64,000 nucleotides of DNA. Source: Tuctoria greenei. Its lineage: Eukaryota; Streptophyta; Magnoliopsida; Poales; Poaceae. Positions within the stretch are counted from its first letter, which is position 1, and each line of letters starts with the position of its first letter. A program made the position numbers and the translations under genes. Shown in pieces: positions 9,100-21,070 of this stretch. The notes under the pieces are model-generated. The model saw nothing but the letters and a program-made list of their open reading frames with translations. It did no database searches and was not told where the DNA came from. The DNA is taken from contig JAYESD010000001.1 of assembly GCA_036927565.1 (NCBI GenBank), positions 46,126,064 through 46,190,063 of the forward strand, given 5' to 3'.

Positions 9100-11298
9100 T
9101 CATACTCCATGGCTTTCATGTGCATATAGTGATCACCCGATCTCATAGACTGTGACTAGCAGTCGAGCTCATATAGGTATCTTCTTTAGGAGATGTTCTG
9201 CAGGTTAACATCTCTGCTTATACAAGCCACTCGGAATACATTAAGATATAATCAACCTGCCATATAGAGTAGGGGAGTAATGCATCTCCAATGGAGTGGG
9301 CTTTGTACATATGTACTCTCCCCTCAGCCAACAAATAATTTTTTCAACATCCTAGTTCACGGGATCTTCGATCACAAAATTTGAGTTACCACAAAAGTAT
9401 GACTTCATGTGGGTCTCAAGCCCATCTCCCTCATGCTTCCTATATAACACTTCATGATATCCTTTTGTGAAGTGATCTTCCAGGTTTTTAGTTGTCTAGA
9501 CATAGTCCAACGCTGTCACTCTGGAGTTTTTATTTTACTAATAGATTTCCACCCTCTCTTAATGTATGTTGCTGACTTCATGTTATCCTTAGAACAATTG
9601 ACCTTGACAAACACAGTTGGATCATCATCGTTCATAAGAATAGCAAGAAGTGGTTTCTCAATTATCGGTAAGTCCATCACAAGTTCATGTAGCCAATCAG
9701 CTTCAAATGTGGTTTTTTCTGATGTCATGAGTTATACTTCCGATGTTGACCTCGTTAAAATTGTCTGCTTGACAGACTTTTAGGAAACAACACCACCTCC
9801 TATAGTGAACACATATTTACTTGTGGTCTTTATCTCATCAGCATCTGAAATCCAATTTGCATCACTATAATCCTGCAGCACTATGGGATACCCGATATAG
9901 TGAATTCCATAGCTTGATGTTTCTCTTAGATAGTGCATCACTATTTCCATAGCTTGCCAATGATCATCTCATTTGATACCTAGCTTACCATTATTCTTTT
10001 GTAATAGTACGCTAGAATCATACAGAGTTGAAACATGTTTACATTCACTAAATCCAAAGTGACTCAAGACCTTTTTCGCATATTGAGATTGCACAAGTGT
10101 AATCCCACCATCATTTCCGTGTAACAATTTAATGTTTAAGATGACATTAGTTTTCCCAAATAAGTCATTTTGAAACTTGTGGACAAAAGGTCTTTGACCT
10201 CTTTAATCACAATCCCAAATATGTGTATGCCATCGACATACAAGAATAAGATGACTCCCTCTCCCCCACAATAGCGGTAATACCAACACTTGTCTACTTC
10301 ATTCACAACAAATCTTGTGGATGTTAGTGTTCTAAATTTTTCTTGCCCCTCCTTAGGTGCTTGTTTTGGGTCATATAAATAATTCAACAACTTACACACC
10401 TTTCCCTAATGACCACTTACTACAAATCCATTTTCTGACCCATATAAATTTTGTCTTCCAACTCTCCGTTAAGAGAAGTCATCTTAACATCCATCTGATG
10501 GATAGATAGACCGTGAGAGGCAACCAATGATAGAAGTACTCGTATGATAGCCAGTTTGGCCACTAGTGAGTAAGTATCAAAGAAATCTTCAATTTCTTTC
10601 TGCGTATAACCCTTTGCCACATGTATTTTCGATTGTACCATTAGGCTTAAGATTTTTATTGAACACCCACTTACATCCTACAGGTTTCCATCCATAAGGA
10701 CAATCCAAAATCTCCCAAGTTCCATTGACAAGATGAAATCCATCTCACTTTGGACTGCTTTCTTCCAATAGTCAGCATCATGAGATGAATGTCTCTGCAA
10801 TGGTTCTTGGAGTATCATCCACTAGATATACAATGAAGTCATCACCAAAAGACTTTACAGTAATTTTCCTTTTACTCTTAGGAGTTACTTCATTGTCTTC
10901 ATCCATTGGACCATCCTCTAGTAAAAATTTATTATATATTGATAGAGTTATTGGCTCAAGAGAGGAGATAGAATTCTGGCTACATGAGTTATATGACACT
11001 TTCATTGGGAAAATATCCTCGAAGAATGTGGCATCTTTGGACTCCATGATTGTGCCCTCAAGCATATCACAAACATCTGATTTCATTATTAAATATCTAT
11101 ATCCAATACAATGAAAAGCATAACCAAGAAAGATACAGTCTATGATATTCAATCCAAGCTTTTGCTTTTTTGGGATTGGCACACTAAGCTTAGTTAGACA
11201 ACACAAGTTTGCAAGTAAGAGAGATTTAATATTTCTTTCCCATTGCTCGAATGGAGTTATCTCTTCACATTTTGTAGAAACTTTATTTAGGATATGAA
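9100..11298 (-). pseudogene. copia pol of C0: integrase tail, RT, RNase H
   Basis: From 11298 downward the reading shows the integrase C-terminal region (PIPKKQKLGLNIIDCIFLGY, then DATFFEDIFPM). Next comes the acidic linker and KSFGDDFIVYLVDDTPRT (to 10778). RT begins with YGWKPVGCKWVF near 10690 and continues in 10641-10420 with LSIHQMDVKMTSLNGEL. The catalytic box is read at about 10250-10220 as LYVDGIHIFG, so the second Asp of YVDD is Gly. RNase H/3' sequence is at 9728-9516, with EADWLHELVMDLPIIEKP, and the last recognisable coding, FTKG-like, lies near 9460. Stops and shifts separate all parts. Confidence 0.75.
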
Positions 11299-12682
11299 AA
11301 TCAGTCAACATAGGCACACCCTTGTGGGTTTTGGAGGATTGATAAAAAACAAGAGAGATACAAATGAGATTTGTTAAGTTTGAGAGCATGTTTCGGAGAA
11401 TGGAAATAACGATGCACAAAATGGTGAAAAATGAGAAACAAGAAGCAAAGAGTACAAGTAGAGAATGGAAGCGCAGAGTAGTTCAAAATGTATAGGGTGT
11501 GTGTGAGAGACACATCCCAAGAGCTTGAACCTTTGTGTAGATAGTAAGGCCTAAGCACTTAATTAAAAATTCAATTAAGCACCGAACAAGTATGATAATA
11601 TGCGGACAAGTCCGATTCCTCTCTGTATAGAGAACGAACAAGTTCGATCTTGTTGATACTAGTCTGATATCTCTTTGGTGCTCAAACAGACAAGTTCCCA
11701 AATGCGGACTAGTCAGTCACACTTCACATTCGCGGTGCACTGGACTAGTCCAATTTTATCCGAATTAGTTTGATTCCTCTATGGACAAACAAACTAGTCT
11801 GGTACTAGTGTGCTGCACGACTTCACGCACAATTCGCTCAGCACACCGGACTAGTGCGGCCCCTTAGCAGACTAGTCCAGTTGTCGGGATCTCCAATGGT
11901 AACTTTTCTAAATACCTATAAATGAGTGATCCACGACCCCACAACATACAACTAACAACCGTAGCACCGTCACACGTCCCAAGAGCACAAAAACACTCCT
12001 CTCCACACATCTAAAGCCCTAAAAAGTTCAATCTTTTGGGAATTGAGATTTGAGAAAGGGAGAGCGATGTCTACATGATCTTGAGCTCTTGGGATTTGAT
12101 CTCTCTCACACTGTTGTTTTCCTTGTACATATTTCGAGTGTGTTTAATTTGCTTCCTCATTGTAATCTTGTGGGAGCCCTTAGCTTGTGAGGCTGCCCCT
12201 TTGACATGGTGATTACCGTTCATAGTGGAACTCAAGTCGGCCTTCATGGTGACTTGACAAGATAAATGGTTCATTGAGACCCAGCTTTGTCTGAGCTCCT
12301 CGACGAGGACGTAGATCCCAGGTGTGGGATTGAACCTCAATAAAACCCTTGTGTCTTGTGCCTTTTGTGATTTCGTTCGTATTTGCAAACAAGTTAGGGC
12401 ATAAATTGATAAGTCCCCAACTTGGCAATTAGATTTGTAATTCTCGTAAAACTTGATCACCTTACAAAGTTGCTTATCTGTCTTAATTTAATTTACATAT
12501 TCTATCGTGTTACATATTCTAGAAAATCCCAAAAAGAGTGAAACAATATTCGGTGTTGAGTTAACACCGGACTAGTCCACACACGACACCAACTAGTCCG
12601 GGCTTCCTGGTATTTGACAATTATACTAAGTGTTGCAGGAAAATGTTTCAACGCCTATTCACCCCCCTCTAGGCCACATTCA
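11299..12682 (+). repeat. 5' LTR of C1
   Basis: The start is degenerate and set by comparison with C2/C3, whose LTRs begin TGAAAGTGCATCTAGGC; here CATAGGCACACCCTTGTGGG aligns just after it. Landmarks in common are GTGTGTGAGAGACACATCCC near 11500, ACTAGTCCG/GGACTAGTCC palindromes at 11730-11890 and 12570-12600, CCTATAAATGAGTGATCCACGACCCC near 11920 (the likely TATA region) and the end CCTCTAGGCCACATTCA at 12682. Confidence 0.7.
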
Positions 12683-12684
12683 AT

Positions 12685-12697
12685 TGGTATCAATGTC
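12685..12697 (+). other. primer-binding site of C1, decayed
   Basis: TGGTATCAATGTC stands where C2 has TGGTATCAGAGC, complementary to the 3' end of plant initiator tRNA-Met. Two to three bases have changed. Confidence 0.7.
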
Positions 12698-12735
12698 GGA
12701 CTCTCCATCAAGAGACTAATCGCTCGGAGAGACAA

Positions 12736-13952
12736 ATGGACGACGACAAGCAAAACGAGATTCCGAAAATGCCCATCAATGGAGATGCTCAAAAGACCAA
12801 AATGTTCGATGTGCTCAAGGAGTACGAGCACGACGATGAATAAGTGCGCCAACTCAAGGCACTTCTAGGAAAGAAGCTTTTGAGCCAAAAGACAAGAAAG
12901 AAGACGAGAAGCCGATAGGGAGTGGTCATCAAGACTACTCCCGGTATCCTTTTAAATATGAGCAACTCAACAATAAAATCATTATCTTTCTATTCTATTG
13001 GGAAAGCCTCCTAGCTTCAATGGAAGTGATTACACTATGTTGAAATACAACATGAAAATGCATCTTATCTCTCTTAAGGTCTTTGGCACATAGTGTGTAT
13101 AGATCTAGATATCACGAACAATGATGAAGAACTCACTCAAAGCAAGAACAAGAAATTCATCGCAATGAGCAAGCCATTGCAGTGATCACTTCATCTTTGA
13201 CTCGAGAGGAGTTCACCAAAGTGGATGGACTGGAAATTGCCAAGGACATATATGACACCCTCAAGACTGCACACAAAGGAACTCGCTCCGTCCGCGAAGC
13301 GAAGATCAAAATGCTTGAAGGAGAATTGGGGAGTTTTGCCATCGAGGATGGTGAAACTCCTCAAGAGATGTACAACCGAATGAAAAGACACTCATTAACA
13401 AGATTCGTGCCTACTGACCATGCACATGTCAAGAGGATGATAAGGGTGTTTATGACATGCAAAGTCACTTTATGCTCAATGGTAAGAGAAAGCTCGGGGT
13501 TCTACAAAGTGGCCCTCAACAAAGTTCTACGAAAAACTATAAACCATGAGACGATGGAAAAGGAGGCTCAATATGTGAATAATCTTGTGGAGCTTACTTC
13601 ATCCAAGAAGAAGGAAGTTGCCTTCAAGGCAACACGCAAGCTCAGGGAAAAAGAAGCTCGTGAGACACATGAAGAAGAGGCTAGTGATGATGTAAGCACC
13701 GATATGGATGATGAAGAAATGGTGCTCTTCATCAAAAGGTTCAAGTGCGTGATGAGAAGGAGAAAAGGTGAGAATTCAAGTGAAGGATAGAATAAAGACA
13801 AAGGAAAATCTAAAGCTCAGCGTACTTGCTACAACTGTGGCGAATATGGACACTTCATGGTTTATTACCAATATGAGGACAATAAGAAGAAGAATAAAGA
13901 GTCAAAACTACAAGTGAAGAAAATGTTCAAGAGAAAGAAGCAAGCACACTAA
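12736..13952 (+). pseudogene. Sirevirus-like gag of C1
   Basis: The reading starts at ATG 12736 (MDDDKQNEIPKMP), which corresponds to the starts of C2 and C3. A stop follows at about 12841. The longest open piece, 13182-13790, contains ITSSLTREEFTKVDGLEIAK and MLEGELGSFAIEDGETPQEM, typical of the copia gag fold that packages the RNA. Near 13826-13870 a zinc knuckle appears as CYNCGEYGHFMVYY, with the last Cys of C-x2-C-x4-H-x4-C changed to Tyr. A lysine-rich tail, MFKRKKQAH, ends at about 13952. No protease or pol follows, because another element starts at 13959. Confidence 0.8.
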
Positions 13953-13958
13953 GCACAC

Positions 13959-16309
13959 TGTCACACCCCAATTTCATAAATTATTCAGCAACTCAATCTT
14001 GCAATAAAAGAGCGTCAATATAAATTTTGAAATCAGCAATGGGTGGAGTTCAAATTCAGATTTATAGTAAAGTATTTGACATATCAAGATTTATGAAGAA
14101 ACCTAAATTATTTCCACTAAAGTGTAACCAAACAACAATTTGTTTCTATTCTACATAATGAAAGAGAATTTTGGTGATTTTCCCAATATTTTACAGAGAA
14201 GTTTATAACACATAAAATCCTGCAAAGTTTGAAAACCACCTGTCTTGCCGGATTTTTATTTCAATTCCATGGTGAATCTGAAAAAATTGCTCATTATGAC
14301 CTTACCTAGACCCACAAAAAGTTTCACAATTTTTTGAGGAGCAGAACTTGTGTTATTAAAAAAATACAGAACCAGTTCAAATAATTTTTTTGAGAAATCT
14401 AAGAATTGCAGAGCCCTACTTGTCATCCACTTTTCCTGGTCTTGCCTCACGTATTAGTCATCAAGAGTGGTGCCTCCTGGTGGAAGCAGGTGTGCTGCAC
14501 CCCTGCTCAAGCCCCAAAAGTCTCTTGATTGTAGCGCCTCTTTAAAACCTTGTCCCCCTTGTGCTGTTTTGAGCAGACCTCGTCCATTGTATTGCCCCAC
14601 CTGTACACTCTCTTCCTCCTTCTGTTCTGCATCCAATAAGCCCCTGCAGCACACCATTGCTGCTCCAAATCTGAGAACTTCGAGCAACCCAGCAACGAAT
14701 GAACCTTTGGAGAGTGACGTGGGTGCAGCTTGGGAGAACGATTGTATGAGCAGAAATCCTACAGAGTATTCTCCAGAGATTGAAGGCAAGCATCTATGAA
14801 TCTTGAACCTATTATTTTTATATAAATGATGAATGGACTTAGTAGTATTATCTATGCATTGTCGGGCACTATGTGTAGGACATGGTGAGTCTTGATTAAA
14901 TCCAGTCCTTGTTGAGTTATGTCACTAGATAGATTTGGTTGGTTTTTCATTTGTGAAGTGTCATGCTTAGCCTTGTTAGACCGGTAGGAGTCGAATTGGT
15001 GGCAATGTCACCACCATTCGCGAGTTAGGACTTAATGTACTTGGATTTGGGATAAAATAAGAAAGATGATGAACTTGTGGACTGAGAGGGGACTAGGATG
15101 TAGCCTTGCTTGGCCAGTTAAGGACCGTGCATTGTTCTCATTGTGCTAAGATATTTCCGTTCTAACCACATGCCAGAAATAATGGTATGGCAAGCTGAAT
15201 ATCTCCCTTTTGTGCTGGTGTTTGGGCCATGACTTCATTACTTGTTTGACACGCACGAGTGACTATTGGTCTGTAGGACTGTAGTGCTCCTTGTTGTGAA
15301 GATTGTCCAACCATGCAGGAACGGGTGTGAAAAAGGTTGACATGAGTACCCCCTTACGTGGCTTTAGTGGGTCACATGAGTTGTATGGTCCTCAAGTCGT
15401 GTGGGTACATTGGAACACCGCTGCAGGGTTTATAATCGATTTGAATCACCGCGATCTCGATCATGATCAAGCTTAGTGTTTATTGAGCTTCATCGTAGTG
15501 ATTGAAACATAACAACCAATGGAAATGGGAGTGTATGGCTGCTGTTGTTGAGCTGAAATGTGTGTTGTTTCACACATGGTTTCAAACGTTTACTCGCTGC
15601 AGTGGGTTGGGATATATATGTGAGTCGCTCATGAGTCTTTTGCATTATGTTTATATGCTTATCACATTAACCATTACTGCTTTTCGCAAATTACGTCTTT
15701 GACTATGCATTGCACCCTTGCCACTTCCATATTCATACTCCTTGGAGTCGGGCTATACATACGATATGTGTAAGTCTTGCGAGTACCTTCATACTCATGT
15801 TTGTTCTGTTGATGTTTTGTCGGCGATCACCCTATGGTGTTTGGTTAATCTTTGCCATCGAGCCCGGCGATGGGAAGGAGTAACTTGCTGATTTTTACTT
15901 GACGTCGCCGGTGGTGTTGTGAGCATGCACCGCTGGACTTTTGCTTCTTTTTTTTAAAAAAAATGTTGATTTCCTCTGCGCAAAACTAGTGTATTTTGCT
16001 ATCTCCAATATGAACCTATTGGCTTTGGAAGCTTAGGAAACTTCAATGCAACATTGCTCACTAGTTTTGTATTTGAGAAACTTATGACCACTTGTATGCA
16101 CATTTTAAACCTTTAACTTGTGGTCTTTTTGTGTGCTCGTGATGTGTGCAATGTTGTGAACTGATATGCTATGATCCTGGGATAATTAAGAGCATATCGA
16201 GGGACTACCGGAGTTGGATTTTATGTTGGTCGAATTTGTACCTCGTGTGCCGTTGATGGACAGCGAGCTAATGCGTCTAACATTGATTCAACTTTGACGG
16301 TTCCTCACA
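13959..16309 (+). repeat. 5' LTR, Tekay/Del-like
   Basis: It begins TGTCACACCCCAATTTCA, the usual start of this lineage, and ends TTCCTCACA directly before GCG and the primer site. The length, 2351 bp, is in the range of these long LTRs. It contains ACATTGGAACACCGCTGCAGGG near 15410 and a poly(T/A) run near 15950. Short readings such as 14467-14799 and the minus-strand 14454-14789 lie over its GC-richer middle and are probably spurious. Confidence 0.75.
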
Positions 16310-16312
16310 GCG

Positions 16313-16328
16313 TGGCATCAGAGCAAGG
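16313..16328 (+). other. primer-binding site
   Basis: TGGCATCAGAGCAAGG follows the LTR by three bases. It is one base from TGGTATCAGAGC, the initiator tRNA-Met complement. Confidence 0.8.
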
Positions 16329-16470
16329 TTTCCCAAATATACCCATTAGAATTTGCTTAGCAACACAGGGTGTTAAAACTTGCAACCTCACTAAAGTAAC
16401 TAAAATCTGAAATCAAGTTGTTGCTGAATTTTCTTTCATAGCCTGTCCTGGAATTTATTTTCTTGCTCAC

Positions 16471-17703
16471 TGTTGACGTTTCTTACATCACAGATAAAAA
16501 TCCGCAAGCGCACGAAAACTGTCGTGTAGCACTTCCCCTTAAGGAGTATTCCCAAGGGTATCGAATCTAAATAATGTGTGTGCTAACCTTACAAACTAAT
16601 TCACCCAAGGACACAAAGTTGTTTTGTAGGCAAGGAACAGAGGGAAATTCAAAGTATTGATTCTAATTCAAAAAAAATTGAGGTAGCTGCTTGCTTCATG
16701 CACGGGTTTACCCCTATCAACACTAGGACGATTCCCGCCAAGAGCCTATGGCATAGCCGAATGTTGAAGATTACTTAGTACAGATAGAGATGTCACGACC
16801 TACTGTCTACCTATTCAATCCGTGGGTCTACGAGATATTCACTGATAATTTCTAACCTAAGCACCACACTTACGTTCTAAATCACTACTCTAGTTGTTTT
16901 GAACACAAAGCTACAACTAGAGCCTCTAATAAATTAAAGCAATGAACCCATAAGTAACTACTTATGCAAACAACCTTGAATTGGGAATCAAACTTGAAAT
17001 GAATTCACAAAGGCTTACTTGATTTTGAATCAAACCTTTATAGGGATATAAGTGTAGAATAGGGACTTGACAAGCCCAAGCCTCCTTCTCCTAGACTCTT
17101 CACAACACTCTCGTTTTACTTGGCAGCCTCCTGGACTACTCTATACCTTAGGAGTGGTACTCTATTCTTAACTTTTGGTGTGTGTGTGAAGTGAGGTGTG
17201 GGGTGCTATTTATAGGTGGAGAAGGGTTGGTTCCCAGCACCAATTGCACGCGAATCTGTCACCATCGTCTTCAGGAAGCCGAGAGGAGCCAACACGAGGT
17301 GGTTGACTGAGTTTGGCGCCCGGACCAAGTCGGCTGACTAGGGGGGTCGGCCGACTTGGTCTTTGCACCATTTCATGTGTGCTTTCTCCAGGTCACTGCA
17401 AGGTGGGTCGCATCCATTGATGTCGAAGCTACACAGTTGGATGGCCTTGGATACTATTGTTTGTTGGCCATTTGATCCATGTGATGACATGTGGCATCAC
17501 CTGATTCGTCAAAATCCAATTTAATGGATTACTCCCATCATTCATGTCTTGGTATGCTTGGGTATAATTCACCTGCATAGAGATAAACACCAACTCATTT
17601 GGAATTCATTAGTTTTTAACCCTACCACTATGTTGTGTTTCTCTTTTTTGCACATTATGAGGTGAATTGACAGTCTAAATATGGCACATAAGGACCGTCA
17701 ACA
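16471..17703 (-). repeat. 3' LTR of element H
   Basis: In the plus direction it starts TGTTGACGTTTCTTACA and ends AAGGACCGTCAACA, so TGTTGACG/CGTCAACA form terminal inverted repeats around 1233 bp. Outside the right end AACTCCCCCACAC is the complement of a purine tract (GTGTGGGGGAGTT), which fixes the orientation as minus and marks this as the 3' LTR. The left flank 16466-16470 is CTCAC, a possible target duplication whose partner is not in view. Confidence 0.75.
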
Positions 17704-18811
17704 AACTCCCCCACACTTAGTCCTTTGCTCGTCATCGAGTGAAGGCAAGAAGAAGAACTATGGTGTTGTCATGAATTTGCTATAAGTTAGAAAATGAGAG
17801 TACTAGATATTTCAACTCATACCTCATTTCATGAATTACCTTTTTGGAATGTGGCTACCAAATCAATCTTGCGTGTTCGAAGAGTGGAATGGATGGAATG
17901 TAGTTATTGGATCTTCCCCTGCCGAAATGATGTGACGATTTTCTATATTCAGAAAGTCAGAGAAACAATTGCTCTTATCTCTCATTTGGAATCTCTCAAA
18001 TATCTTAAAGTGTTTTGATCCTCACCTTGGCATGTTTTGCCAATTTTGTCCCTATACTAATATGGCTATATCTGGAGTTTGGTAGGGGTAAATGCAGCAC
18101 ACATTGCCATTCGTATATTACTAAGTCAAAAACTTGATCCTATGAGAGACTTTATGCAACAAATAGTTTGACAAATAAAATCCTTGTGCACATGAATGGA
18201 ATGGATAATTGTGGACTCCATGGTTTTCTCTCTTTAAGGATAAAACATGGATACTTTTTCTCTCTTTTTTTTTGCATACTTCCTCTTTGAAGAATAGATG
18301 TTTTTTTCGTAGCCATGTCTTCTAGACCTTTTAATTTATCTAAAGAGAGGTTTGGATAACCGTAATGTATGGAGTTTCTTTATTGGATGGATGAATGGTG
18401 GATGCAAATTCTCAATGAGATATTTTGCATGAATAGGGTGCACAAGAATTTGTAAGTCAAAAGTTCATGCATGTGAATCAGTAGGTGAAAAACAAAGTGG
18501 CATATGCATGTGGTTTTCAATAAGTGTATCATATGGCCTTGGTGGGTATTTTAAATTTCTAATGAGAGAATCAGGCAATGTTCAAGACTCCAAATTTTTG
18601 CAAACATCAAAACACATTTCAAGCAAAGAGATGTCGCCTCGCATAACTCATTTACCATATCACACTAGTGAAATACCTAGATAACATGTTTTTCCTACTT
18701 TAATTGTGAGAATAACAAACAAGGCAATGAATTGAAATATAAAGTATTCAAATTTTCAGTTCAAGCACATTTTGACTACCGAGTTTTAATCTCGAATGTT
18801 GAGTTTTAATC
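17704..18811 (-). other. interior of element H, no gene seen
   Basis: This AT-rich DNA holds only short open frames (longest 74 codons at 17794-18018) that do not resemble retroelement proteins. A direct repeat GAGTTTTAATC lies at 18780 and 18801, beside the junction with element B at about 18811. Confidence 0.5.
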
Positions 18812-20079
18812 CCTCTGTTTCCAAGCGGACGCATCTGGAATGGGAAACTTTGATGACCCGGAAAGGACCTTCCTAGCTGGGGGTGAGTTGTTCATCCCTT
18901 CTCGAGTCAGTATTCTCTGCAGCACCAGATCGCCCTCTTCTAGCTATTGGTTGCACACATACCTTTGTTGATAGCGCCTGAGCACCTAGCGGTATCGCGC
19001 GTTCCGAACATCTGCTTGGCACCTTGCCTCGTCAATGAGGTCTATGTATTCACGCTGGAAAAGGTCCTGCGTGGCTTCGTCAAAGGTCCGGACCTGGTGG
19101 GAACCCATGGTGATCTCCGGAGGAAGGACTGCTTCAGCTCTGTACAGCAAGAAGAATGGTGTCTCTCTTGTAGCTCAGCTCGGTGTAGACGAAAGCTCTT
19201 CTATCCAGTTGGCGCCATGTTTCTTCAAGCGCTCATAATGCGCGTCTTGAGTCCCTTGACTATTTTTGTGTTTGCCCTATTAGCTTGGACATTGCTTGCT
19301 GGATGAGCTATTGATGCATAGCTGACTTGAATGTCGAGTTCTTTGCAATACTCTTGGAATGCTGCACTTGTGAATTTGGTTCTGTTGTCAGTGATAATTC
19401 TGTTCAGAACTCCAAATTTGCAGACAATGGACTTCAAGAATTTGATGGCTGATTGCTTGTTGATAGTCAGAACTAGAGTTGCTTCCGGCCACTTTGTAAA
19501 CTTGTCGATGGCAACATACAAGAACCGATAACCTCTGACATCTTTTGGGAAAGGTCCAAAAATTTACATCCCCCACCTAGCGAATGGCCACGTGGGAGGT
19601 ATCATCTGCAGTGACTGAGCTGGTGTGTGAATCTGCTTCACATGAAACTGGCACGCTTCCCACTTCTTTACCAGCTCGACTTCATCCTGGAGCGTTGTAG
19701 GCCAATAAAAGCCTTGTCGGAAGGCCTTACCGACCAACATGCAAGAAGACGCATGGTTCCCACACTCGCCTCTACGGATCTCCACGAGAAGCTTGTGACC
19801 CTCTTCCCGGGAAATGCACCGCATTAGAATGTCGTTGGCACCACGTCGGTAGAGATCCCCTTCTACCAATGTGTATCTTTTAGCCAATCTGACAATTCGG
19901 TCTGCTGATACACCATATTCAAGAAGGATGTTGTCTTTCAAGTAGCTCCAGACCTCTGAGATCAATGTATCAGAGCTGACCTGAGCTTCTTGATCTTGCG
20001 CGCTTGGTTGCTCAGAGCTTCCTGTAGATCCTACGATCCTTGGTGGATGCCATGGTAACTGAGCCATCGGGACCGCCAT
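18812..20079 (-). pseudogene. gypsy integrase of element B
   Basis: The piece 20079-19564 has SADRIVRLAKRYTLVEGDLY and a zinc-binding region with GECGNHASSCMLVGKAF and FYWPTTLQDEVELVKKWEACQ. A stop at about 19563 follows PFARWGM. The core is read at 19521-19225: YVAIDKFTKWPEAT, then the second catalytic Asp in IITDNRTKF. The residue 36 positions later, where the catalytic Glu belongs (QAERAN in the family), is Asn (QANRAN), so the D,D35E triad is broken. A degenerate tail runs to about 18812 (VIKVSH-like), matching A 2530-2600, and then stops. Confidence 0.8.
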
Positions 20080-20108
20080 CTTCGTGGTGCTGGTCTCGCC
20101 CCCATCAC

Positions 20109-21070
20109 TCAGTTCGGCAGGCTAAGTGGCAGGTGATGACAATCTCCTAAAAAAACACCGTCGGGTGCTTGAACCCCTGTTGGAGCCTTCGTCGAGAGAT
20201 CGTCAGCTTCAACGTTGTTGAGACACTGGACATGGCGAAGATCGAGGATGTCGAAATCCTTCCATAGCTTCTGGACTTCAAGTAAATATGCTGCAAGGTG
20301 AGGGTTGTTGCAACTCCATTTACCTTTGACTTGCTTGATGATGAGTTGCGAGTGACCCTTCACCAGGAGTTGCCAGACGCCATACAATAGCGCCACCTTG
20401 AGTACGAAGATGAGAGCTTCGTATTCCGCCATGTTGTTGGTTGCCTTAAATTTGAGGCGCACCATGTACTTGACATTCTCCCCGATCGGAGTGAGGAGAA
20501 AGATTATAGCTCCGGCCCCCTACTTCTGCACGAAGCCGTCGATGTAGAGAGTCCAGTGAGGCTCTATGAAGATTGGGACCTTAGGTTCCAGTGTCTGCTC
20601 GTCGAGGCCCCCTGGAGTTGATGAAGAAGGTCTCCACTCAGCCACAAAGTCAGCCAGTGCCTTACTCTTTATCACATGTCAATGAAGGAATTCGAGGTTT
20701 AATTCTACCAACTACGTTGCCAACTTGGAAATATTTCCTATGGAATTGGTATTATGTAAAATAGCTCGCAGTGGATAAGAAGTTACCAATAAAATCTTGT
20801 AGGCTTGGATGTAGTGAGGAAGCTCCCTTGAGGCAATAAGCACTGTGTACAGTAGCTTATGCACCTCAATGTGCTAAGTCTTGGTATCATAAAGAACTTT
20901 GCTAATGAAGTACACTAGCCACTGGACATTTCAGACCCTCTCAAAGGGGTCCGAAGCTTCTTCTTCATCAACACAAACCCTCCCGGAGGGATCTGAACCT
21001 TCTCCTTCTTGAGTAGGTACCCCCTCGGATGAGGCAGGTTGATCCACAGGCATCTTGCCTTTAGGATCCT
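20109..21070 (-). pseudogene. pol of element B: linker, RNase H tail and second RNase H
   Basis: From 21070 to about 20930 lies the acidic linker also seen in A (DPSGRV, DEEEASDPFERV). Then comes the resumed RNase H (LVYFISKVLYDTKT near 20910-20870) down to DFVAEWRPSSSTPGG near 20640. The second RNase H follows: YIDGFVQK near 20530, then an open piece 20465-20109 with KFKATNNMAEYEAL and NNVEADDLSTKAP. The middle catalytic Asp of the GDS motif is His here (KGHSQL), so activity would be lost even without the stops. Confidence 0.75.

Larger units (their letters stand above)
8704..11298 (-). mobile_element. Ty1/copia element C0, 3' part
   Basis: Reading on the minus strand gives the C-terminal part of integrase, RT, RNase H and the start of a 3' LTR. 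The 3' LTR is cut at 8704 by element A, and the 5' portion is missing beyond 11298, where the LTR of C1 begins. Many stops are present. The FGDDFIVYLVDDTP segment is shared with element D at 63880-63925, so the two are related. Confidence 0.8.
11299..13958 (+). mobile_element. Sirevirus-like copia element C1, 5' part
   Basis: A 5' LTR, a decayed primer site and gag are present in the plus direction; pol is absent because the Tekay-like LTR begins at 13959. The LTR and gag match C2 (24213-27812) and C3 (27820-38546), which lie on the other strand. The element abuts C0 at about 11299. Confidence 0.8.
13959..16470 (+). mobile_element. Tekay/Del-like gypsy element, 5' LTR and leader
   Basis: An LTR is followed by a primer-binding site and 140 bp of leader; then element H begins at 16471. 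No gag or pol is left. It sits in the 3' end of the C1 gag. Confidence 0.7.
16471..18811 (-). mobile_element. unclassified LTR element H, 3' part
   Basis: An LTR with inverted ends is followed, in its own (minus) direction upstream, by a purine tract and about 1.1 kb of interior without a convincing gene. It interrupts the leader of the Tekay-like element at 16471. Its other end meets the truncated end of element B near 18811, so it is incomplete. Confidence 0.6.
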
